Below the pieces are notes generated by a model. It was not told the origin of the DNA. It ran no database searches and saw only the letters and a program-made list of their open reading frames with translations. Shown in pieces: positions 24,520 through 33,827 of a stretch of 64,000 nt of DNA. The position numbers and the translations under genes are program-made. Positions within the stretch are counted from its first letter, which is position 1. Every line of letters starts with the position of its first letter. The DNA comes from JBBIWA01 sp037439425. Lineage in GTDB: Bacteria; Acidobacteriota; Blastocatellia; RBC074. The stretch is taken from positions 32,852 to 96,851 of the forward strand of contig JBBIWA010000015.1 of NCBI GenBank assembly GCA_037439425.1. The letters run 5' to 3'.

Positions 24520-24553
24520 AACGCCTTGTACCTTGAGTTTCGGACAAGGCGTT
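24520..24553. promoter_or_regulatory. Perfect inverted repeat upstream of the GS-like gene, possible operator
   Basis: AACGCCTTGT (24520-24529) and ACAAGGCGTT (24544-24553) form a perfect 10-bp inverted repeat with a 14-base spacer, 30-60 bases upstream of the TTG start at 24490. Placement suits a repressor site or a leader hairpin. No regulator gene lies next to it. Confidence 0.45.
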
Positions 24554-25439
24554 TAGTAAAACGTCGATGTTCGAACTAGGGGCTTAGAACCTGGCCTGAA
24601 GATAAACTCTTCTGCCTCCCCCGTCTCGTTGTTCCCTGGAAGCTGGACAGTATCTAAAGACCTGGCCTCACCGGTGAGCCTGCATTCATAAGGTCAGCTC
24701 AGAACAATATAATACTTTAAGGACGAAACAATGTCACAGCTACCATCGCTCGGAATCGACCTCGCTAAATAAAGAGCCTGCCTCAGGCTCGAGATTTGTG
24801 TGAAGCTGCACACCGAATCAGCAACACACACAGCCAGGAGAGGGGAACCAGAGGTGGCGTGATTGGAGCGAAGGATTGAGGTTCAAGCATTGGCCGCGCG
24901 CGCGGCGTGAAACGTCTAGGACTTATGAATCCCACGAACCGGGGACAGCAAATTTCGCCCCGTGGCCCATCAGGCAACACCCGCCGACCGGGCATCGCAT
25001 AAGCATCGGCTTGCGGTTCCTGCCACCAACTAATGCACGGCGGTGCGGCTCTACAGGGCCTAGCCAGCGCAGGCCCTGGGGATGGCAATCTTGCTCGATT
25101 CACTCGAGACTTGCAGCTTCACTCAAGAGGTTTGTTAGTGGAAGGCCCAGATGATAGCTTATCATCCGCACATGAACATGAGCCGAGCCCTTTCTCCCCT
25201 CAGGGAGCACAGGCCAGATGCGCACGCATCCAGACTGCGGCCACCCCCTGAGGTGGCAGAAAAAGCTTCATTTGTAGCCAGGCGGAGTATGACCATCTGT
25301 TGCTTCTCTAGAGCCGGAGTGTATAGCATTCCTTTTGCGGACGGCCACGGATGAAAGACGAAAGGACAGAGAGCGAGGAGCCAAACATACCCTTAGCTCT
25401 TGGCTCCTAACCCTTCATCCTTTCCACAAAAGGCTTCAC
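24554..25439. other. Long intergenic region with IS110-like remnant
   Basis: No intact gene is convincing here. At 24731-24772 an ATG opens the short frame MSQLPSLGIDLAK and then stops; LGIDLAK is the first-strand motif of IS110-family DEDD transposases, so this is probably the 5' stub of such an element. A hairpin, AGGAGCCAA (25376-25384) with TTGGCTCCT (25400-25408), lies in the leader of the glycosyltransferase operon. The stretch 24780-25330 is GC-rich without coding signal. Confidence 0.4.
25376..25408. promoter_or_regulatory. Leader hairpin before the polysaccharide operon
   Basis: Nine-base perfect arms AGGAGCCAA and TTGGCTCCT around a 15-base loop, ending 31 bases before the ATG at 25440. 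Flanking GGATGAAAG and CTTCATCC can extend the stem. It could affect expression of the operon or end upstream transcription; it has no downstream T-run. Confidence 0.35.
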
Positions 25440-27038
25440 ATGTCGGGCAAGTTCCGAAACGAGGTCTTGATTGCAAGCGGCCTCTTCGCATTTGCAGTGG
25501 CAGCGCGGCTGATAGTGCTGGCGGTGTGGCCCTTCGATGGGCTGTACGGTCAGGATGCTTTCGCCTATTACGATTATGCGCGCAGATTGTGGAGCAGTAT
25601 TGAGCAGCTTCAAGCGCCTGGCTATTTTTACTGGCCACTGGGCTATCCGGTGCTGATTGTTTTGCTCTTCCCGTTTTTAGGGCACACACCACTGGCAGGG
25701 CAGATCGTCAGCGTCGTGGCCGGTGCGTTGGTCTCGCCACTGCTATTTTTACTGGTGCGGGAGATTTCCAGGGCTCTGGTTCAGCCTCAAATTGAGAGGC
25801 CAACTGAGAGCTCTGCCGGGGCGCTGCTTGCCGGATTGGTCGCAGCTGTGTCAGGGCAGTTATTTCAGTCAAGCATCTTGATTATGGCCGATGCTGCCAG
25901 CGTTTGCTGGGCAACGCTTAGCGCGATCTTGCTTGCGCGCTACAGCTCCACGCTGCGGGCGCGCTATTTGTTTCTGGCCTCATTGGCGCTGGCGTGGGCA
26001 ATCATCACTCGCTGGGTTTGGGGAATAGTGCTTCTGCCGTGGGCAATAGCTTATCTGGCGGTATGGAGGCGAGCAGGCAGCCCGCTGGTTGAGCGCCTGT
26101 GGTGCGCCAGCTGGCACGCCGCCTTGGCCAGCTCCATTCTTGTTTTGCTGATCATTGTTCAGGCTAGCGTGATGATCCCGGCAGGACTGGCGAAGCATCA
26201 TTGGCTGGTAGGCTGGCATCCGCGCAATGCCTTTGAGCGCGTCTTTGATAATGTGGACGGTCATTACGAATATGCCCTCCCGGCCGGCTTGTTCTACGCT
26301 CAACCTATCGCGCATCCTTATTACCTGTTCCCGCTCCTGACCCCATTAACTCTGATCGGCCTGTGGGCGATCAGAGGAGCGCCGCTTGCGCTTCGCCTGA
26401 TTGTGGTTGGCTGGCTGGTAGCAGCCTACGCATTTTTGGCTGGCATCCCATACGAGAATTTTCGGTATGGTCTGACGCTCTGGCCCCCGCTAGTTGTGTT
26501 GACCGGGATAGGCTTTGAGCGGATGTTCGGAGTACCGGCTTGCGGCCTTTTTTCCTCTGGCGTCAAAACCCATCTGAAGTCACTGCTCCGAACCTATGCG
26601 CTCATGACGCTGGCGCTGATCAGTCTGCTGGGTATGGCGTATTGGAACCTCAGAGGATTGGCAACGCTGCTAGCGCGCAAGAGCGAGCACCTCAACATGA
26701 CTCGCCAGATCGCTGGTCATATCCCTGAGCCGGCCACTTTATTGACCATGGGGTTGACGGAATATTTCAAGTTTTACACGAGCCTGCGTGTAGCTGAGTT
26801 GTATCAGCAGAATGCCGAGAGTCTGGGCGAACTGCTATGCCGAAGCGATGGGGTTTACCTTGCGGTTGATGCCAGCAATATTCAAACGCAATGGGCTGGG
26901 CGCGCGCCGGACCATAACCTGCGCTGGTTGCGGCAGCATGCTACATTGGTTGAATTGAGCCACCACGGCACTTTCACCCTTTATCACCTTAAACCATCCT
27001 GTGATTCGCTCAAACCATACGAGGATCGCAAACGGTGA
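25440..27038 (+). CDS. GT-C family membrane glycosyltransferase (ArnT/PMT-like)
   Basis: A 532-residue polytopic protein with about eleven hydrophobic helices. Directly after the first helix is WPFDGLYGQDAFAYYDYARR, carrying the acidic residue expected of lipid-phosphate-sugar-dependent GT-C enzymes, followed by GYFYWPLGYPVLIVLLF. A soluble C-terminal part has YFKFYTSLRVAELYQ. It likely transfers a sugar from a polyprenyl-phosphate donor on the periplasmic side. ATG at 25440 is used because the 35 residues upstream are charged and unlike a membrane-protein N-terminus. Its stop TGA overlaps the GTG of the next gene, the first of five linked genes of a polysaccharide operon. Confidence 0.78.
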   Translation: MSGKFRNEVLIASGLFAFAVAARLIVLAVWPFDGLYGQDAFAYYDYARRLWSSIEQLQAPGYFYWPLGYPVLIVLLFPFLGHTPLAGQIVSVVAGALVSPLLFLLVREISRALVQPQIERPTESSAGALLAGLVAAVSGQLFQSSILIMADAASVCWATLSAILLARYSSTLRARYLFLASLALAWAIITRWVWGIVLLPWAIAYLAVWRRAGSPLVERLWCASWHAALASSILVLLIIVQASVMIPAGLAKHHWLVGWHPRNAFERVFDNVDGHYEYALPAGLFYAQPIAHPYYLFPLLTPLTLIGLWAIRGAPLALRLIVVGWLVAAYAFLAGIPYENFRYGLTLWPPLVVLTGIGFERMFGVPACGLFSSGVKTHLKSLLRTYALMTLALISLLGMAYWNLRGLATLLARKSEHLNMTRQIAGHIPEPATLLTMGLTEYFKFYTSLRVAELYQQNAESLGELLCRSDGVYLAVDASNIQTQWAGRAPDHNLRWLRQHATLVELSHHGTFTLYHLKPSCDSLKPYEDRKR

Positions 27039-28141
27039 GAATCGGACTCGTCCTGCCAGGCTTCAGCGCGAGCGAAAATGACTGGTGCATTCCGGCGCTA
27101 CTCAATTACGTGCGAGCATTGGCCGAGCGCGTGGAGGTGGAAGTCTTTGCGCTGCGCTATCCGCTTCGGCGCGACGTTTATCGAATTGGCAAGGCGACGG
27201 TGCAGAGCCTTGGTTGGGGGCAACAGCGCGGGATCAGGAGCGCCGCGTTGCTGGCCAGCGCCGTCAGGCTGATTGCGCGCTCTCATCGCCAGAAGAAGTT
27301 CGATCTGTTGCATGCTTTCTGGGCTGACGAGCCGGGAGCAGTGGCTGCGTGGTTCAGCGATCGTGTGCCCATCGTGATCAGCCTGGCTGGTGGTGAGTTG
27401 ATCGATTTGCCACAGATCGAGTATGGGTTATTCAGGCACTTTCATGCCAGGTACCTGATAGGCTGGGCGCTGCGGCGCGCGAGTGTGGTGACAGCCGGAT
27501 CGAAGTATCTGGCAGAGATAGCTCGGAGCCGATTGACTCAAGCGCTGGTCACGCCGCTAGGAGTTGATCTGGCGATGTGGCGCTCTCAGCCGCTTCCGGA
27601 TCAAGCCATCACTTTACTCAGCGTTGCTTCGCTGGAGCCGGTCAAAGGGCACGAGATTTTGCTGCACGCATTTCGACAGGTGGTTGATCGCTTTCCTGCG
27701 GCCCGATTGAAAATCGCAGGGGATGGGAGCTTGAAGACAGCGCTTGAGAACCGCGCACGTGAACTTGACCTGATTAATCAGGTGGAGTTCTGTGGCAAGC
27801 TCGCGCATCACCACTTGCCTGAGCTTTACCGCTCAGCCACAATCTTCGTTCAATCCTCACTCTATGAATCGCAAGGGATGGCGTTGCTGGAAGCGGCAGC
27901 TTCTGGGTTACCACTCGTGGGGACGCAGGTGGGAACGTTGGCTGAGCTGGCGCCGGATGCAGCGGTGGCGGTGGCGGTAGGTGATAGCGAAGAACTCGCC
28001 GAAGCCATAATTAGCTTGCTGCGCGACCCGCAACGAGCCGCCTCGCTCGGTCGCGCGGCGCGCGCGAGAGTCGAACGCGAATATGGTCTTGACCGCACAG
28101 TTGAGCGCTTTATGGCCCTGTATCGGTCGCTCATTATTTAA
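27035..28141 (+). CDS. Glycosyltransferase family 4
   Basis: A 368-residue GT-B enzyme. GTG start at 27035 overlaps the previous stop (GTGA), indicating coupling. The N-domain begins MRIGLVLPGFSASENDW. The donor-binding half has SVASLEPVKGHEILLHAF (about 200-217) and the EX7E-type motif in SLYESQGMALLEAAASGLPL, where the two Glu contact the nucleotide-sugar. The C-terminus RVEREYGLDRTVERFMALYR is typical of GT4. It probably adds a hexose to a growing lipid-linked glycan in the cytoplasm. Confidence 0.92.
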   Translation: MRIGLVLPGFSASENDWCIPALLNYVRALAERVEVEVFALRYPLRRDVYRIGKATVQSLGWGQQRGIRSAALLASAVRLIARSHRQKKFDLLHAFWADEPGAVAAWFSDRVPIVISLAGGELIDLPQIEYGLFRHFHARYLIGWALRRASVVTAGSKYLAEIARSRLTQALVTPLGVDLAMWRSQPLPDQAITLLSVASLEPVKGHEILLHAFRQVVDRFPAARLKIAGDGSLKTALENRARELDLINQVEFCGKLAHHHLPELYRSATIFVQSSLYESQGMALLEAAASGLPLVGTQVGTLAELAPDAAVAVAVGDSEELAEAIISLLRDPQRAASLGRAARARVEREYGLDRTVERFMALYRSLII

Positions 28142-28150
28142 TCACGCAAC

Positions 28151-29440
28151 ATGCAGCAGGACACCTCAAATCCACCAGGCAGCGCCCGAAAAGCTCGCGC
28201 TGAGCTTGCCGTCAAAGGCTTTGTGATGGCAGTCGCAGTTCCGGCTCTCTTCGCGCTGCCACTCTTTTTTCATCATTCCGAGAAGCCCTGGATCGGCACC
28301 TACAGCTTCAGCTACTTTCTGTTGCTGGTAGTGGTTGTGGCTCTCACATTCAGCGGCGCGGCCGCGGTAGGCTGCTGGTGCTGGCGTCGCGGAGACCTGC
28401 TGCCAGCACAGACGGCCTTGTCAGTGGCAGTTGCAGCTGCCCTGCTCTTTGCCGGTGGTGAGAGCTTTTTGCGGTGGCGTCATTCGGATGTTTTTGCTGA
28501 GAATTTGCGGCGTGGCCTCAAGCGCTCAGTGCTCTTCGGATTTGAGCCGGTACCGAATCATCGGTGGCAGGGTGCAGGAGCCCACTACTCCACCGATCAG
28601 TTCGGATTTCGAACCCATCTGAGTGATCCACGCTGGTCTGAAGCGAAGCTCACAGGCAAATCGCTTCGCATTTTTGTCCTGGGTGGATCTTCGGCCTTCG
28701 GCTACGGGTTGAATGATGACGAGACCTGGGCGCATCTGCTCGAAGCCAAATTGCGCCAGGCCGCCCCAGGCTGGCAGCCGATGGTGATCAATGCCGGCGT
28801 GGATGGTTATAATTCATTGCAAATCATGCTGCGTTTCTATCTGCGCGTGATTCCTCATCAGCCGACGCACGTGCTCTTTTATGAAGGATACAACGACGTC
28901 AAACCCTACGCACGCACGATCGACGACCTGCTGGTAGCTGAGCAGATTCTCTTCTCCTCGTCGCTGGCCGATTATCTGGCGAAGATCAATCACCAAAAGA
29001 ATTTCTATCTGCGCACCATTTTGGGCACCAGCCTCCTCAACCGGTTAAGTCAGCAAGCCGGACGCAATGAAGATCGCAGACCGCTCAGGGCAGCTCCAGA
29101 AGCTTTGGTAAAAAACGGCCAGACATTTATCAAGAACGTGCAGGCGCTTTCAGACTTCTGTCACAGAGCCGGGGTTCAGCTCATCTTTCTGACCTTCATT
29201 CACGATGATCGAAATATGGACCGGGCTTATGTGACCGAGGCTTTGAGACATTACAATGAACTGCTTCGTGAGCTGGCCAAGCAGGAAGGGAGAATGATTG
29301 TGGATCTGGAGCGGAGCTTCGAGCTGGTTCCGGATAAAGCGCCTTACTTCTTATCTGATCACTATCATCCTTCGCGGCAGGGAGCGGAATATATCGCGAC
29401 TGAAGTGGCCAGAGCGCTGCTCCCTGTGTTGGTGAAGTGA
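28151..29440 (+). CDS. Membrane-anchored SGNH hydrolase
   Basis: A 429-residue protein. Three N-terminal hydrophobic helices (about 20-110) are followed by an SGNH/GDSL domain: block I VLGGSSAFGYG (about residue 178 catalytic Ser), the Gly block INAGVDGYNS, the Asn block YEGYNDVKPY and the C-terminal Asp-His pair in SDHYHPSRQG. Such domains attached to polysaccharide operons act as O-acyltransferases or acetylesterases on the glycan. It starts ten bases after the GT4 stop and ends two bases before the polymerase gene. Confidence 0.82.
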   Translation: MQQDTSNPPGSARKARAELAVKGFVMAVAVPALFALPLFFHHSEKPWIGTYSFSYFLLLVVVVALTFSGAAAVGCWCWRRGDLLPAQTALSVAVAAALLFAGGESFLRWRHSDVFAENLRRGLKRSVLFGFEPVPNHRWQGAGAHYSTDQFGFRTHLSDPRWSEAKLTGKSLRIFVLGGSSAFGYGLNDDETWAHLLEAKLRQAAPGWQPMVINAGVDGYNSLQIMLRFYLRVIPHQPTHVLFYEGYNDVKPYARTIDDLLVAEQILFSSSLADYLAKINHQKNFYLRTILGTSLLNRLSQQAGRNEDRRPLRAAPEALVKNGQTFIKNVQALSDFCHRAGVQLIFLTFIHDDRNMDRAYVTEALRHYNELLRELAKQEGRMIVDLERSFELVPDKAPYFLSDHYHPSRQGAEYIATEVARALLPVLVK

Positions 29441-29441
29441 A

Positions 29442-31235
29442 ATGAAACTGCGCATATTCAAGTCAGGAGAACAATCGGCGCGACTAGAGCAGGTTGGGCT
29501 GGCAGCGCTGCTATTGCTGGCTATTCTTTTGCCCTTCGATTTCAGAAAGACGCCGCTCTTCATCCTTGGCTCATACCCCATCTCGATCAACCTTCTGGTG
29601 ACGGCATTAGTCCTGCTGATCTGGATCGTGGGCCGCTTGCGCAACCGATGGGGGCGCTGGAGTCTGTTCCACAGCGTGGTGCTTGTTTGGTCAGGAGTTA
29701 TTCTCCTCTCCGCTCTCTGGGCCGAAGGGGATCGCGGCGTTGCACTGAAGGCAGCGCTGGGCATGCTGGGAGGCAACGCCTTGTTCTTCGCGGCGACAGA
29801 CCTGATGTCGTCACCTGGACATTGTTTGAAACTGTGGGCTGCGATCGTTCTCGGCGCAGCTCTCTCGGCTGCCGCAGCCGTGGCGGAGAGATGGGTGCCA
29901 GGGGTGGCCTGGGTAATGGTATTATTCAAGCCCGGTATCTTCATCTCCGGCGGTCTGGAGCGCATCAGCGGGCCTTTCCCTCATCCGAACACGGCGGCGA
30001 TGTATTGGGGAGCTGCCTTACCTCTGGTCTTCACCGGAGGAGTCTGGTTAGGGCTGCAACGCGCCGCGAGTCGTTGGCACTGGATGACGACTGCAGTGGC
30101 CACAATGCTGATCGGGGCTATCGTGCTGAGCCTCAGTCGCGCTGGCCTGCTCTTAGCGGCTTTGACGCTTAGCCTTCTCCTGCTGCTCAGCCAGCGGTGG
30201 CATAAGGCGCTGCTGGCTCCCGCGGCGCTTTGCTTAATAGCGCTTGTGACTCTGACTGCAAGCCTGGCTGCGACCAATGAACTGGTCACCCTGCGATTGA
30301 GTAACCAGAGTGAGGCCAATTGGTATCGAGCCCACTACTCTGGCTTCCCATCACAGGTGAAGATGGCGGCGGGAGAGATCGCTTACCTGAACCTCAGGGT
30401 GCAAAATGCTGGAGAGCTAACCTGGCCAGCTAGAGGGGAGGCGGCAATCCGGTTGAGCTATCACTGGGTCAATCCAGCGACGAATGAGATTCTGGTCTGG
30501 GAAGGCTTGCGTACAGAACTACCGGCGGATGTGCCGCCCGGCGCTGAAGTACAACTTTCGGCTCGGGTGCTTGCGCCGACCATAGCTGGTGATTTTATAC
30601 TGATGTGGGACTTGGTCTTTGCCAATGCCATCTGGTTTAGCGCCCTTGGCGTAAACAATGGTCAAATGGCCGTGCAGGTCTTGCCGCCAGCCAAGCCGGG
30701 AGCGCTATTACAGTTTCATCCTGCGTCACAGGCAGATGGGCAACAGTGGCCAGCGCGTGGCCAGCAATGGCGCATGCAGCGGCCTTCGCGCCGTGAACTA
30801 TGGGCTGCTGCTGTGGCCTTGTGGCGTGAGCATCCGCTGCTGGGCGTAGGAGCTGGCAACTTTCGCCTGCTGGCTGAGGTGGAATTGCGCCGCCGAGGAC
30901 GGGCCTCTCATTACTATGCGCATAGTCTTTATCTGGAAACCCTCGCCACGATGGGGTTGTTAGGCGCCTTGACACTGATCGCCTTGATAGCTGTTTTAGC
31001 AGCAGCTTGCTGGCAGCTATGGCAAAGCAGGCGACAGACAGAAGGCCAGCTTCTGGCGCTCGGTTTGGCTTCTTCCCTGGCGCTCTTTTTTATTCACGGG
31101 CTGGTGGAAAGTTCTTTCGGGAATAATCCGGCCTGTCTGCTATTCTGGTTGACGGCGGCAATGGTTTCGAGTTTACTCTCTATCGGTGATAGAGCGTATG
31201 CCAACAACACACTTAACAATTCTAAAGAAGAATGA
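29442..31235 (+). CDS. O-antigen ligase/polymerase-like protein with Ig-like insert
   Basis: A 597-residue polytopic protein of the Wzy/WaaL (PF04932-like) type. Helices occupy about 15-275 and 475-585. The large periplasmic loop carries GNFRLLAEVE and SHYYAHSLYLETLATMGLLG, the conserved Wzy_C region. Between about 280 and 412 sits an extra beta-rich domain (LSYHWVNPATNEILVWEGLR, PPGAEVQLSARVLAP, FILMWDLV), an Ig-like fold of the sort found appended to glycosyltransferases, absent from ordinary ligases. It may bind glycan. It is the fourth gene of the operon. Confidence 0.8.
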   Translation: MKLRIFKSGEQSARLEQVGLAALLLLAILLPFDFRKTPLFILGSYPISINLLVTALVLLIWIVGRLRNRWGRWSLFHSVVLVWSGVILLSALWAEGDRGVALKAALGMLGGNALFFAATDLMSSPGHCLKLWAAIVLGAALSAAAAVAERWVPGVAWVMVLFKPGIFISGGLERISGPFPHPNTAAMYWGAALPLVFTGGVWLGLQRAASRWHWMTTAVATMLIGAIVLSLSRAGLLLAALTLSLLLLLSQRWHKALLAPAALCLIALVTLTASLAATNELVTLRLSNQSEANWYRAHYSGFPSQVKMAAGEIAYLNLRVQNAGELTWPARGEAAIRLSYHWVNPATNEILVWEGLRTELPADVPPGAEVQLSARVLAPTIAGDFILMWDLVFANAIWFSALGVNNGQMAVQVLPPAKPGALLQFHPASQADGQQWPARGQQWRMQRPSRRELWAAAVALWREHPLLGVGAGNFRLLAEVELRRRGRASHYYAHSLYLETLATMGLLGALTLIALIAVLAAACWQLWQSRRQTEGQLLALGLASSLALFFIHGLVESSFGNNPACLLFWLTAAMVSSLLSIGDRAYANNTLNNSKEE

Positions 31236-31458
31236 TCTCTTCTCCTTTCTGGGCATGGTCACGGTGCAACTGATTGATCAGGAGCAGCACGTCAGACCAG
31301 TGACGGCTGTCATCAAGCTCGACCCGCGTGAAGGGCAACCGCTGCTCAAACAATTCGAGACCAGCGGTGAGGCGATGCGCAATTACGAGATCGCTGTCAC
31401 TACCAGTGTCGAGCGTGGCTGGCAGGTGATCTACCGTGGGTGTCCGCTTTGGGGGTAG
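31198..31458 (+). CDS. Small hypothetical protein at the operon end
   Basis: An 86-residue protein whose start overlaps the end of the polymerase gene. The core VTVQLIDQEQHVRPVTAVIK, LDPREGQPLLKQFETSGEAM and VTTSVERGWQVIYRG is strand-helix-strand and looks coding, with no motif I can name. Start candidates are ATG 31198 and ATG 31255; neither has a strong ribosome binding site. Position suggests a polysaccharide-operon accessory protein. Confidence 0.5.
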   Translation: MPTTHLTILKKNDLFSFLGMVTVQLIDQEQHVRPVTAVIKLDPREGQPLLKQFETSGEAMRNYEIAVTTSVERGWQVIYRGCPLWG

Positions 31459-31882
31459 CTGAGAAGAAGGTACGGAATGGGCAGCGCAACCAGACTCGGC
31501 CAGAGGTTAGTGTTGTTCTCACGCCCTCCGTGCGATGCATAGGCATCTCCACAAATAAATCTGATGCTGGAATGCCCCGGATAGCAAGCGGAGGATACTT
31601 CAAGTCCAGACTGCCGGGTTTTCTGGGCCCTTCCCGCAAAGCTGAAAGCTGGACTTGAAGTATCCCCAAACTGCTATTTTGAGATATTTCAAAACCCAAC
31701 GTGTGTGGCTCCACCCTGGAGCAGGCTCGTGGCCTTCGCCTCAAGCAGTACCCCAATGTTTGTGGCCTCGATTAGCAAGATTGAATTTCAGCAGCCGAAG
31801 CGTTAGTATCACCCACTAGCTCTCCCCCGAGGTGAAGCGCGTGAATCTATCCCTGCCTGAGGCAGATGAGAAAGAGAAAGAT
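31459..31882. other. Intergenic region with a long perfect inverted repeat
   Basis: No gene is seen between the small protein and the sialidase. The 17-bp inverted repeat at 31593-31665 is listed separately. The frame from GTG 31832 upstream of the sialidase lacks a signal peptide at its start and is considered leader. Confidence 0.5.
31593..31665. repeat. 17-bp perfect inverted repeat, 39-base loop
   Basis: GGATACTTCAAGTCCAG at 31593-31609 is exactly mirrored at 31649-31665. The loop (31610-31648) is GC-rich. No T-run follows on either strand. It could be a large hairpin ending the operon, a small-RNA-like structure, or the ends of a tiny mobile element. Confidence 0.6.
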
Positions 31883-33199
31883 ATGAAAAGAGCTTCTTTG
31901 CTGGCTTTAGCGATTGTGTTCGTGCTGGCCTTGATCACTCAACTCTGGCCACCCTGGCCGCTCCGCTCCTCGGCTTTAGTGGCGACCGGAGCCGAGCCAC
32001 TTTACCACGCCGAACTGATCTTCCCGCTCGAGCACTGGCATAACCATGCCTCCTGCATCGTTGAGGCTCCTAATGGCGATCTGCTTGTCTGCTGGTTCAA
32101 TGGTTCAGGCGAAAGGACCGCCGATGACGTCAAGATCGAAGGGGCGCGAAAAAAGAGAGGTGCCAAGGGCTGGGGGCCGCGCTTTGTCATGGCCGATACG
32201 CCTGGCTTTCCCGATACCAATTGCACGATGTTTATTGACCCCCAACAACGCCTCTGGTTGCTATGGTCGACGATCCTGGCCAATGAATGGCACACAGCTT
32301 TGATGAAGTACAAGATCTCTTCCAACTATCAAAAAGACGGTCCGCCACAGTGGGAAGTGAGCGAGGTATTGCACGTCAAACCAGAGGCCGGGTTTGAAGA
32401 GACGGTCAACAAGGTCATGGATCAGGCCGCAGGTCTGATCCACTTCCTGCCGGAAGACAAGCGCCAGGCAGCGCGGGACTACATCGCCCGCCAACGCAAG
32501 CATGCCGCAGACAAGCTCTTTCGCCGGCTCGGCTGGATGACACGCGCCCATCCGTTGCTGCTTGACAATCGGCGACTGATCGTGCCGCTCTATTCGGACG
32601 GGTTCTCTTTTTCGCTCATGGCGATTACCGATGATTGGGGCAAGAGCTGGAAGACCAGCACGCCGCTGGTTGGCTTTGGCAACATCCAGCCCAATATTGT
32701 GCGGAAAAAAGATGGGACTCTGTATGCGCTGATGCGGGATAACGGACCAGCCCCTAAACGACTGCACCAGAGTGAGTCACGCGATAACGGCGAGACCTGG
32801 TCTCCAGTGACAAAGACTAATCTGCCCAATCCCGGCTCCGGAGCCGAAATCATTTCACTTAAGAATGGTCACTGGGTGCTGGTCTACAACGATACCGAGC
32901 GCGACCGCAACAGTCTGGCAGTGGCTATCTCGGACGATGAAGGCAAGAGCTGGAAATGGAAACGACATCTGGAATCTGACCCGCCTGGCCCGGAAGCAGG
33001 GGCGTACCATTATCCTTCAATCATTCAGGGACGCGATGGCACCTTGCATGTCACTTACAGCTACCATCTGAATAAAAAGGATGTCGGGAAAGATGCGCAA
33101 GGGCGCCCGCAGCGCAAAAGCATCAAGTATGTTCATTTCAACGAAGCGTGGGTGATGGCCTCAGGCAGCGCCGCGCCGAAAACAGCGGAGCAGAGATGA
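31883..33199 (+). CDS. Secreted sialidase-like BNR-repeat protein
   Basis: A 438-residue secreted protein. The signal peptide is MKRASLLALAIVFVLALITQ; ATG at 31883 is preceded by GAGAAAGA. The body is a six-bladed sialidase-like propeller with Asp boxes TDDWGKSW, SRDNGETW and SDDEGKSW (S/T-x-D-x-G-x-x-W). An early CIVEAPNGDLLVCWFNGSGE is typical of exo-sialidase/BNR_2 proteins in which the catalytic Arg triad is only partly conserved, so true sialidase action is uncertain; rhamnosidase-like or polysaccharide-binding roles occur. It follows the polysaccharide operon. Confidence 0.82.
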   Translation: MKRASLLALAIVFVLALITQLWPPWPLRSSALVATGAEPLYHAELIFPLEHWHNHASCIVEAPNGDLLVCWFNGSGERTADDVKIEGARKKRGAKGWGPRFVMADTPGFPDTNCTMFIDPQQRLWLLWSTILANEWHTALMKYKISSNYQKDGPPQWEVSEVLHVKPEAGFEETVNKVMDQAAGLIHFLPEDKRQAARDYIARQRKHAADKLFRRLGWMTRAHPLLLDNRRLIVPLYSDGFSFSLMAITDDWGKSWKTSTPLVGFGNIQPNIVRKKDGTLYALMRDNGPAPKRLHQSESRDNGETWSPVTKTNLPNPGSGAEIISLKNGHWVLVYNDTERDRNSLAVAISDDEGKSWKWKRHLESDPPGPEAGAYHYPSIIQGRDGTLHVTYSYHLNKKDVGKDAQGRPQRKSIKYVHFNEAWVMASGSAAPKTAEQR

Positions 33200-33261
33200 A
33201 ACAGCTATCCGGTGAGCTGGCTCAAACGATACCGACTCCGGTAACTCTACCCTGCTAGATT

Positions 33262-33810
33262 ATGAACATGAAATACAGCCAACAGGAATTCGACATGGTC
33301 CGCCGGCAGACCATTCAAATTGAGGAGGAGAAGCGCGCGCTCCTGCGGTTACTGCTGATAGTTGTGACTCTCCTGCTGGTGGCCAGCTTGCTGGCGCTGG
33401 CCTGGGTCTATCAACGCTACGACCGCCTGGCTCAAGCGACCGATCAGAATGCTCTGGAAGTGAAAAGGCTGAGCGCGGAGCTACAGTCCTGCCGCCAGGA
33501 GATGGAAAAAGAGAAAAGTGAGCTAGAGCGAAAAGGCCAGCTCGAGGCGCAGCGCAGGGAGCAGATCAACCTGCTGTTGCCCAAAGTACTGGGCCAAACG
33601 GCCAGCTATACCGAAACCGGCCAGTTAGCGCACGCCATTTACGGAGAACCGGGCCATATGATCGAACTTCCCCGGATGCCGCCAGACGAGATTCTCAGAC
33701 GTTACCGCTACCAATTCAATGACCGGATCCAAACCTACGTCCTGGTGGCTGGCCAGATTGAAGGTAAGTGGGTGCTCTACTCCAATCTGGTGGGAACCAG
33801 CGCGCCCTAG
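33262..33810 (+). CDS. Membrane-anchored coiled-coil protein of unknown function
   Basis: A 182-residue protein with one membrane helix (LLLIVVTLLLVASLLALAWV, about 30-49), then a charged coiled coil (about 60-105: ELQSCRQEMEKEKSELERK and on). A compact C-terminal domain follows with LPKVLGQTASYTETG and RIQTYVLVAGQIEGKWVLYS. It is a bitopic protein with the N-terminus inside. Nothing identifies the function; it resembles envelope scaffold or stress proteins. ATG at 33262, 62 bases after the sialidase stop, probably the same transcript. Confidence 0.65.
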   Translation: MNMKYSQQEFDMVRRQTIQIEEEKRALLRLLLIVVTLLLVASLLALAWVYQRYDRLAQATDQNALEVKRLSAELQSCRQEMEKEKSELERKGQLEAQRREQINLLLPKVLGQTASYTETGQLAHAIYGEPGHMIELPRMPPDEILRRYRYQFNDRIQTYVLVAGQIEGKWVLYSNLVGTSAP

Positions 33811-33827
33811 CTTCTCCCGCGGAAAAT

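Noticed and set aside
24783..25103. Minus-strand 106-codon frame in the long intergenic region
   Set aside because: Arg/Pro-rich, no start signal, no resemblance to a family.
31832..31882. GTG start of the sialidase-like gene at 31832
   Set aside because: The added 17 residues are charged and precede a complete signal peptide starting at 31883.
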